A stretch of DNA of 64,000 nucleotides from contig NC_015957.1 in NCBI RefSeq assembly GCF_000147815.2, positions 3,844,001-3,908,000 of the forward strand, written 5' to 3'. Made by a program: the position numbers and the translations under genes. Below the pieces are notes generated by a model, which was not told the DNA's origin, ran no database searches, and saw only the letters and a list, made by a program, of their open reading frames with translations. Source of the stretch: Streptomyces violaceusniger Tu 4113 (GTDB taxonomy: Bacteria > Actinomycetota > Actinomycetes > Streptomycetales > Streptomycetaceae). Each line of letters starts with the position of its first letter. Within the stretch, counting starts at the first letter, position 1. Below, piece after piece: positions 59,350 through 64,000 of this stretch.

Positions 59350-60240
59350 ATGAACGAGAACCACCTTCTGGCGGAGGGCTTCGAGGCCCACCGCCGTCAT
59401 CTGCGGGCGGTGGCCTACCGCATGCTCGGCTCGCTGAGCGAGGCGGACGACGCCGTCCAGGAGGCATGGCTGAGGCTCAGCCGCTCCGACACCGCCGCGG
59501 TGGAGAACCTGGGCGGCTGGCTGACCACCGTCGTCGGCCGGGTCTGCCTGGACATGCTGCGCTCGCGCACCGCCCGGCGCGAGGAGCCCCTGGGGGTGCA
59601 CCTCCCCGACCCGGTCATCAGCGGTGAGACCGGGCCCGGCCCCGAGGACCAGGCGCTGCTCGCCGACTCGGTCGGCCTCGCCCTGCTGGTCGTCCTGGAG
59701 ACGCTGGCCCCCGCCGAACGGCTGGCCTTCGTACTGCACGATCTGTTCGCCGTGCCGTTCGACGAGATCGCCCCCATCGTCGACCGCACCCCGGCCGCCG
59801 CCCGTCAGCTCGCCAGCCGCGCCCGCCGCCGGGTGCGGGGAGCGGCCCCGGTCCCCGACGCGGACCTGGCCCGGCAGCGCGAGGTCGTGGGCGCCTTCCT
59901 CGCCGCCGCGCGCGACGGCGACTTCGAGGGGCTGATCTCCGTACTCGACCCGGATGTCGTCCTGCGCGCCGACTACGGCCCCGCGCCCGCCCCGGCCCCG
60001 CGCGAGGTGCGTGGCGCGGCGGCCGTGGCGGACCAGGCGCTCACCTTCTCCCGCCTCAGCAGCGCGGGCCTCCTCGCCCGTCCCGCGCTCGTCAACGGGG
60101 CGGTGGGCGTGGTCAGCTCCCGGGACGGGCGGCCGTTCTCGGTGCTGGCCTTCACGGTCATGGACGGCAGGATCGCGGCGATCGACATCCTGGCCGACCC
60201 CGAGCGGCTGAGCGGGCTCGATCTGACGGTCCTGGACTGA
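59350..60240 (+). CDS. SigJ-type ECF sigma factor with SnoaL-like C-terminus
   Basis: A 296-residue sigma factor of the ECF41/SigJ type: region 2 (GFEAHRRHLRAVAYRMLGSLSEADDAVQEAWLRL), region 4 (LETLAPAERLAFVLHDLFAVPFDEIAPIVDRTPAAARQLASRARRRV), then a SnoaL-like domain (about 175-290; VVGAFLAAARDGDFEGLISVLDPDVVLRADYG) that regulates the sigma factor in cis. The partner oxidoreductase usual for this group is not adjacent. ATG with AAGGGG upstream. Confidence 0.92.
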   Translation: MNENHLLAEGFEAHRRHLRAVAYRMLGSLSEADDAVQEAWLRLSRSDTAAVENLGGWLTTVVGRVCLDMLRSRTARREEPLGVHLPDPVISGETGPGPEDQALLADSVGLALLVVLETLAPAERLAFVLHDLFAVPFDEIAPIVDRTPAAARQLASRARRRVRGAAPVPDADLARQREVVGAFLAAARDGDFEGLISVLDPDVVLRADYGPAPAPAPREVRGAAAVADQALTFSRLSSAGLLARPALVNGAVGVVSSRDGRPFSVLAFTVMDGRIAAIDILADPERLSGLDLTVLD

Positions 60241-60302
60241 CGCCACCGGAGCGACAGGAGTCGGGGCCGAGGGCCTTCGTTGTGCTCGGGGGCGTCGGGC
60301 TG

Positions 60303-60863
60303 TCAGGCGCGCAGGTAGGTGAGAACGGCGAGGACGCGTCGGTGTCCCTGGCCGTCCAGGCGGAGGTCGAGTTTCTGGAGGATGCTGCTGACATGCTTGT
60401 TGACCGCGGCCTCCGTGACATAGAGGTCGCGGGCGATCTCGCCGTTGGAGCGTCCCTCGGCCATGAGGGAGAGGACTTCGCGCTCCCGGGGGGTGAGCTG
60501 CCGCAGGGGGCCATGCCGTCGGCGCAGGAGCTGGCGCACCACTTCGGGGTCCATGACCGTCGCCCCGGCGGCCACCTCCTCGACCGCGCTCGCGAATTGG
60601 GTGACGGCACTGACCCGGTCCTTGAGCAGATAGCCGATGCCGGCCTCGCTGCCCAGGTCGAGCAGATGAGTGGCGTAGGACTGCTCGATGTACTGACTGA
60701 GCACCAGGACGGGCAGGGTGGCGCGGTGATCGCGTAGCGCGACCGCGGCGCGGAGGCCGTCGTCGGCGTTGCCCGGTGGCATCCGTACATCGGTGATGAC
60801 GATGTCAGGGTCGTGCTCGTGGGCCGCGGCGATCAGCGCGTCGGCGTCGCCGACCGGGCTGGG
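60303..60863 (-). pseudogene. Truncated NarL/LuxR-type response regulator
   Basis: The C-terminal ~185 residues of a NarL-type response regulator are intact: from VGDADALIAAAHEHDPDIVITDVRMPP (phosphoacceptor Asp in ITDVRMPP), through GIGYLLKDRV, to the LuxR HTH (LTPREREVLSLMAEGRSNGEIARDLYVTEAAVNKHVSSIL). The first ~35 residues, with the metal-binding acidic pair and helix 1, are missing: homology stops abruptly at about 60863. The frame continues upstream into unrelated sequence to a TTG at 60983. No histidine kinase is adjacent. A rearrangement or insertion removed the 5' end; the breakpoint coincides with the start of the accessory segment. Confidence 0.75.
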
Positions 60864-61267
60864 AATCGTTTCTCCGGAATGCCCTGGCAACAACTGTCTC
60901 CACGGGTCTGCGATGTTCCGGCCGATCGTCCCAGCCACGCCATGGCGTGGCGACAGCGGGTGCCCCAGCTCCCGGGGGCGCAATGCGTGGCGGGCGTCCG
61001 GTTCCCGGTGCTGACGGTGCGGGTCGGGGGCAGTGTGTCCGTGCCGTATCTGCCCGGGGTGCGCACGGGGTCCACTCGCCAGTGACGTTCAACGGTCACG
61101 AGGAACTGACTATGGTTCAGCCCTTGTTGCTCGGTGTGGAGGATGGCCCAGTGCGCGACGGGATCGAGGTTGCCGTCCACCCGCCCCGACGTGGCGGGGC
61201 ACGTCATGCACTCGGCGAGATAGATGCCGTCCGGCGCTCCCTGCTGCCGAGTCTTTCGGGCATACAT
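60833..61267 (-). CDS. Short CxxC/His protein, DUF7848-like, with aberrant C-terminus
   Basis: A 144-residue frame from ATG 61267. The first ~65 residues resemble small actinobacterial accessory proteins (DUF7848 type): IYLAECMTCPATSG (CxxC), DPVAHWAILHTEQQGLNHSQF (His-rich helix) and VTVERHWRVDP, a common place for such proteins to end. The remaining ~75 residues look non-native and overlap the truncated response regulator by about 30 bases, so the 3' end may also have been rearranged. Divergent from the HTH regulator with repeats between. Confidence 0.45.
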   Translation of the reverse strand: MYARKTRQQGAPDGIYLAECMTCPATSGRVDGNLDPVAHWAILHTEQQGLNHSQFLVTVERHWRVDPVRTPGRYGTDTLPPTRTVSTGNRTPATHCAPGSWGTRCRHAMAWLGRSAGTSQTRGDSCCQGIPEKRFPARSATPTR

Positions 61268-61277
61268 TGCTCTGAGC

Positions 61278-61347
61278 GGTGACTCACTGGTGACTGGGTG
61301 GTGACTGCAACTCGGCGATGACTGTGACTGGCGACTGCGCGGTGACT
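61278..61347. repeat. Seven GGTGACT-like heptamers, mostly at 11-base spacing
   Basis: GGTGACT at 61278, 61289, 61300 and 61341, with variants GATGACT (61317), TGTGACT (61323) and GGCGACT (61330). Three successive steps, and the last, are exactly 11 bases, one helical turn. They lie between the small divergent gene and the HTH/TPR regulator, like an operator array or iterons. Confidence 0.75.
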
Positions 61348-61367
61348 GTGGCTCGTACGATGGATTC

Positions 61368-62609
61368 ATGAGCAGCGGCGGGGACTTCGCACGTATGGTC
61401 CGAGTATCACTGCGTGAGCAGAAGTTGAGCATCCGGGCGGCTTCACGAGCCATGAACTACGACCATGCGTTCCTGTCCCGTGTACTTTCCGGAAAACAGC
61501 GTCCTTCTGCCGAACTTGCAGCATCGCTCGATGCTTTGCTTGGCGCTGACGGCAAACTCACAGAGAAGGCAGGTGAGTTGATCGGCAACACCGAGGAATG
61601 CGAATCGCGAAACATTTCGGATTCGGCGAATGGTGGCGAGGGTGCCGTCTTTCGTGACCTTAAAGGTATGGCGGGTGCTCCGACGCTTGGGATTTCTCCA
61701 TTTGATGGTATGGCGCTCCAAGAGAGCGGCGAGCATATGCTGAAAATGTTCCTTCATCTCGATGACGAACTGGGAGGCGACAGTCTCTTTCTCCCGCTAT
61801 CACGATATGTTTCCCGGATGGCTGTCAACGTGCGCGAAAAAATTCCCAGCGGCGCGTTAATTGTGTTCGGTCAGCTTAATCAGATGGTGGGATGGCTAGC
61901 ACTTGATGCGAATAACCATGCTGCTGCGAGAAATTATTTCAACGAGGCCGTTCGGGTCGGGCATGAGGCCGACAACCCAGGGCTCAAGGCCAGTGCGCTT
62001 GCGTACATGAGTTTGCAGGAAACTTATCGAGGACGGCAAACGCCCGCTCTCTCATTCGCTCAAGAAGCAATTACTCTAAACTCGCATCAGCTAACACCAC
62101 TCATCCGTACGATGCTCGGGACGAGACTGGCCAGAGCACACGCGTGCCTGGGGAACGGAGCATCGTGCCTGAAAGCGCTGGACGCCGCGAGAAACGACTT
62201 CGATCAGGTGGGGAGCCTGGAGGAACCAGGCTACGTCTCTTACGTTGATGCTATTGAAGTAGCCGCACAGGAGGGGGCTTGCTATCTCGACCTCGGGATG
62301 AGTCAGAAGGCAGTCACTTCACTTACCAGCGCCATTGGTCTGTTGAGCATCCATGCCCCAAACCGAGTTCGCGACAGAGTCCACTACCTTTCTCGACTTG
62401 CTAAGTGCTATCTCCTTGACGGGGAGGTTGAGCAAGCGTGTCAGACGGGGAGCCACGCGCTGGACCTTAGCCGCATGATTGGTTCAGCACGCGTCGCTGA
62501 TAGACTGGGAGAATTTGCGGTGTCACTTGCGCCGTACAGTGGAGTTTCCAGCGTTATCGACTTTAGGGAGAAGTATCGAGTGGCCGCGCAGGAACTAGCT
62601 TGGTTCTAG
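61368..62609 (+). CDS. Helix-turn-helix/TPR regulator, low-GC, probably acquired
   Basis: A 413-residue protein. N-terminal XRE-type HTH (about 10-62; LREQKLSIRAASRAMNYDHAFLSRVLSGKQRPSAELAASLDALLG), linker, then helical repeats resembling TPRs (about 150-400; AARNYFNEAVRVGHEADNPGLKASALAYMSLQETYRGR, LARAHACLGNGASCLKALDAARNDF, AKCYLLDGEVEQACQTGSHAL). Such streptomycete regulators sit on integrative elements and plasmids. GC and codon use differ visibly from the rest of the window, including a TTA at 61857-61859. Ribosome site poor. Its stop shares the bases CTAG with the stop of the convergent HAD gene. Confidence 0.8.
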   Translation: MSSGGDFARMVRVSLREQKLSIRAASRAMNYDHAFLSRVLSGKQRPSAELAASLDALLGADGKLTEKAGELIGNTEECESRNISDSANGGEGAVFRDLKGMAGAPTLGISPFDGMALQESGEHMLKMFLHLDDELGGDSLFLPLSRYVSRMAVNVREKIPSGALIVFGQLNQMVGWLALDANNHAAARNYFNEAVRVGHEADNPGLKASALAYMSLQETYRGRQTPALSFAQEAITLNSHQLTPLIRTMLGTRLARAHACLGNGASCLKALDAARNDFDQVGSLEEPGYVSYVDAIEVAAQEGACYLDLGMSQKAVTSLTSAIGLLSIHAPNRVRDRVHYLSRLAKCYLLDGEVEQACQTGSHALDLSRMIGSARVADRLGEFAVSLAPYSGVSSVIDFREKYRVAAQELAWF

Positions 62610-63322
62610 CTTCCCTGCGAGTCAAAGACTGTGTTGCGTAGCTCCTCTATGCTCGTCAGGTCAGTGAGTACCAAATCAGCGCCGCACTTTTCTAGCACCT
62701 TAACGGAACTTCTTCCGGTTGCTACTCCGACCGCGAATACGCCAGCATCGCGGGCGCCTTTAATGTCATGCGGCGTGTCGCCAATGACGAATGTTCGCTT
62801 GCCAGCGAAGGAAGTATGGTACTTCTCTTCGGCCCGTTCGCAAGCGAGCCGAACAAGCACAGCCCGGTCGCTTCCGTCATCGCCGTAGCCGCCTACCTCA
62901 AGGTCGAGGCTATCCGCAAGATTGAATGCGCTGAGCTTTGTTTTGGCGATGGACCGGATATTTCCAGTCACCACGGATTGCACTACGCGCCCATCCTGGA
63001 GGGCGTAAAGAGCATCAGCGGCCCCCGGTAAAGAGCGTCCGGATTCCCGAATGCGCCCTTCCAATTTGTGTGCGGCTACACCAAGCGCAGAGCAGAAGCG
63101 CGAAACAGATGCCTGGGAAACCTCGACATCATTCAATTCAAGGGTCTCGGTGATAATGGCGCGTTCCGTGCGGCCGGTCATGGAAGCCAGCCGACTAAGG
63201 GGGCGCCCGATTGCCGACCTGAAGGCATGTTCGTAGATGTCACGGCTGACGCCACCAATACTCACAAGGGTATGGTCCACGTCCCACAATACGAGTGCTG
63301 AATCTCGCTGGCTCTTCGACAC
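62606..63322 (-). CDS. HAD-superfamily phosphatase
   Basis: A 238-residue HAD hydrolase with all four motifs: DVDHT (nucleophile and acid Asp), VVTGN, a Lys in KTKLSAF, and VIGDTPHDIKGARDAG. The helical cap between motifs I and II marks a subclass IA phosphatase (phosphoglycolate-phosphatase-like). Substrate unknown. GC visibly lower than the chromosomal average and codon 77-79 region contains a TTA in SGRSLPGA; part of the accessory segment. The start is a GTG with a weak ribosome site. Confidence 0.83.
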   Translation of the reverse strand: MSKSQRDSALVLWDVDHTLVSIGGVSRDIYEHAFRSAIGRPLSRLASMTGRTERAIITETLELNDVEVSQASVSRFCSALGVAAHKLEGRIRESGRSLPGAADALYALQDGRVVQSVVTGNIRSIAKTKLSAFNLADSLDLEVGGYGDDGSDRAVLVRLACERAEEKYHTSFAGKRTFVIGDTPHDIKGARDAGVFAVGVATGRSSVKVLEKCGADLVLTDLTSIEELRNTVFDSQGS

Positions 63323-63464
63323 CCAGGCATCGTCTCATGCCAAGTCATCATCGGGAAGTCCGCTGCCGCAGCGGTCATCAGCGCAGACGTCAAGCCCCCG
63401 CACCCGCCACAGTTTGGCGGAAACGGGGGTATCGCGGCTCGGCGGACAATGTGAACGGGGAATC

Positions 63465-63890
63465 ATGGATCAAGGACTGGCCGCTCTACTGGGCGCGGTT
63501 GTTGGAGCACTGGCCACAGGGGGTGCAACATACCTAACCGCCATAGCCACGGAAAGTACACATAAGAAGCAAGCGCGCCGAGATGTGTACCACACTTACT
63601 TACAGGAGTTCCTGGCTCTGAGAATACGCCTGGCGCGACTTTCCGTCGCCCTACTCCCCAGTCCTAGGCGAGCACAGTGGATGACTCGCAGCAGCAGTGC
63701 GCCGGAATCCTTGCGCTCGGGCGGCTTTACCCCGTCGGCTTCGGGGCGAGCAGCGCGCCACCTGATCGAACTCCTCACGCGTGAGAATCGAGGTCTCGAT
63801 TGCCATAACGGGCACGCCCTGATCGGCCCGCACGGGGCTGCGCTTGTGCATCTTCCACCCCATGAGCGCGAGGTTCGTCATGCATCTTGA
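63465..63890 (+). CDS. Small membrane-anchored protein, C-terminus doubtful
   Basis: A 141-residue frame. The first ~60 residues are convincing: an N-terminal hydrophobic segment (LAALLGAVVGALATGGATYLTAIA), then a charged helix (ESTHKKQARRDVYHTYLQEFLALR) as in many small actinobacterial anchored proteins. After about residue 65 the sequence is unlike a natural protein (PSPRRAQWMTRSSSAPESLR) and runs antisense to another open frame, so the gene may be truncated or frameshifted here. Function unknown. Confidence 0.45.
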   Translation: MDQGLAALLGAVVGALATGGATYLTAIATESTHKKQARRDVYHTYLQEFLALRIRLARLSVALLPSPRRAQWMTRSSSAPESLRSGGFTPSASGRAARHLIELLTRENRGLDCHNGHALIGPHGAALVHLPPHEREVRHAS

Positions 63891-64000
63891 CCAGGGTCCG
63901 AGAACGCCGTTGCGCGGGACGCCTGGCAAGCTCGGCGCTTCCGGTTCCGCAGCGGTGTTCTTCGTGTGGGCTTGGTGGGCTGCCCAGTGCGCGGACGGCG
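63651..64000 (-). CDS. Unidentified partial frame entering from the right edge
   Basis: Open from the right edge to a stop at 63651. It contains SAHWAAHQAHTKN near the edge, then ALMGWKMHKRSPV and VMAIETSILTREEFDQVARC. No family recognised. It overlaps the plus-strand membrane-anchor frame by 240 bases, so at most one is likely to be fully coding in the overlap. Confidence 0.3.
   Translation of the reverse strand, partial: PSAHWAAHQAHTKNTAAEPEAPSLPGVPRNGVLGPWSRCMTNLALMGWKMHKRSPVRADQGVPVMAIETSILTREEFDQVARCSPRSRRGKAARAQGFRRTAAASHPLCSPRTGE

Noticed and set aside
60863..61085. Plus-strand frame (PSHAMAWRQRVPQLPG...) as a gene fragment
   Set aside because: No recognised family or start site; kept only as part of the unexplained junction region.
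1..64000. Integrases, transposases, insertion sequences, tRNA genes, CRISPR arrays
   Set aside because: None could be identified by eye; the right-hand island therefore has no visible mobility gene within the window.

Overview
The window is chromosomal DNA of a streptomycete-type actinomycete. Evidence: very high GC, GTG/TTG starts behind GGAGG-type ribosome sites, rare TTA leucine codons, and actinobacterial markers (snapalysin, streptogrisin-type protease, two-domain laccase, CebR-type operator, DUF1876, DUF4232, vWA-MoxR-VMAP genes). Almost all of it is gene-dense; only the right end, from about 60.86 kb, looks acquired (visibly lower GC, broken and unfamiliar genes). I saw no rRNA, tRNA or CRISPR array.

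Layout. 0-15.6 kb holds carbohydrate and secretion functions: a GH2 glycosidase with PA14 domain (cut by the left edge), an SDR, a lamin-tail secreted protein, a GH65 glycoside phosphorylase, a MatC-like carrier with a divergent FadR-type GntR regulator, a streptogrisin-type protease, and a secreted redox cluster (two-domain laccase, ThuA-PQQ sugar dehydrogenase fusion, cupredoxin-Ig-DUF1080 fusion). 15.7-24.1 kb has recQ, snapalysin, a DeoR regulator divergent from an Nramp-like transporter/2-hydroxyacid dehydrogenase/HpcH aldolase operon, and an FAD oxidoreductase. 24.2-36 kb carries two sugar or polyol uptake modules: DeoR-binding protein-two permeases-zinc dehydrogenase, and GH4/DeoR divergent from PfkB kinase-binding protein-two permeases. 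36-39.7 kb has small housekeeping-like genes (DUF72, phosphoribosyltransferase, DUF1876, LysM, DUF4232).

The most unusual block is 39.8-51.1 kb. A 58-codon peptide gene sits 6 bp upstream of an HExxH peptide-hydroxylase-type gene. Convergent to them are a membrane protein, an MTA/SAH-nucleosidase-like protein with an effector-associated domain, a VMAP protein, a MoxR ATPase and a giant vWA-STAND(NB-ARC)-TPR protein, the last three chained by ATGA overlaps. This looks like a ternary vWA-MoxR-VMAP conflict system, with a nucleosidase as candidate effector, beside a possible RiPP locus. The HExxH gene, the STAND protein, MoxR and VMAP all contain TTA codons, which suggests joint bldA control.

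51-60.3 kb contains an AcoR-like regulator divergent from an FAD monooxygenase with a palindromic site between them, a YceI protein, a DUF3761 protein, a glutathione peroxidase, a GH9 cellulase behind a perfect CebR box, and a SigJ-like sigma factor. At about 60.86 kb a response-regulator gene is cut off at its 5' end. The remaining 3 kb is an accessory island with a helix-turn-helix/TPR regulator behind seven heptamer repeats, a HAD phosphatase and remnants.
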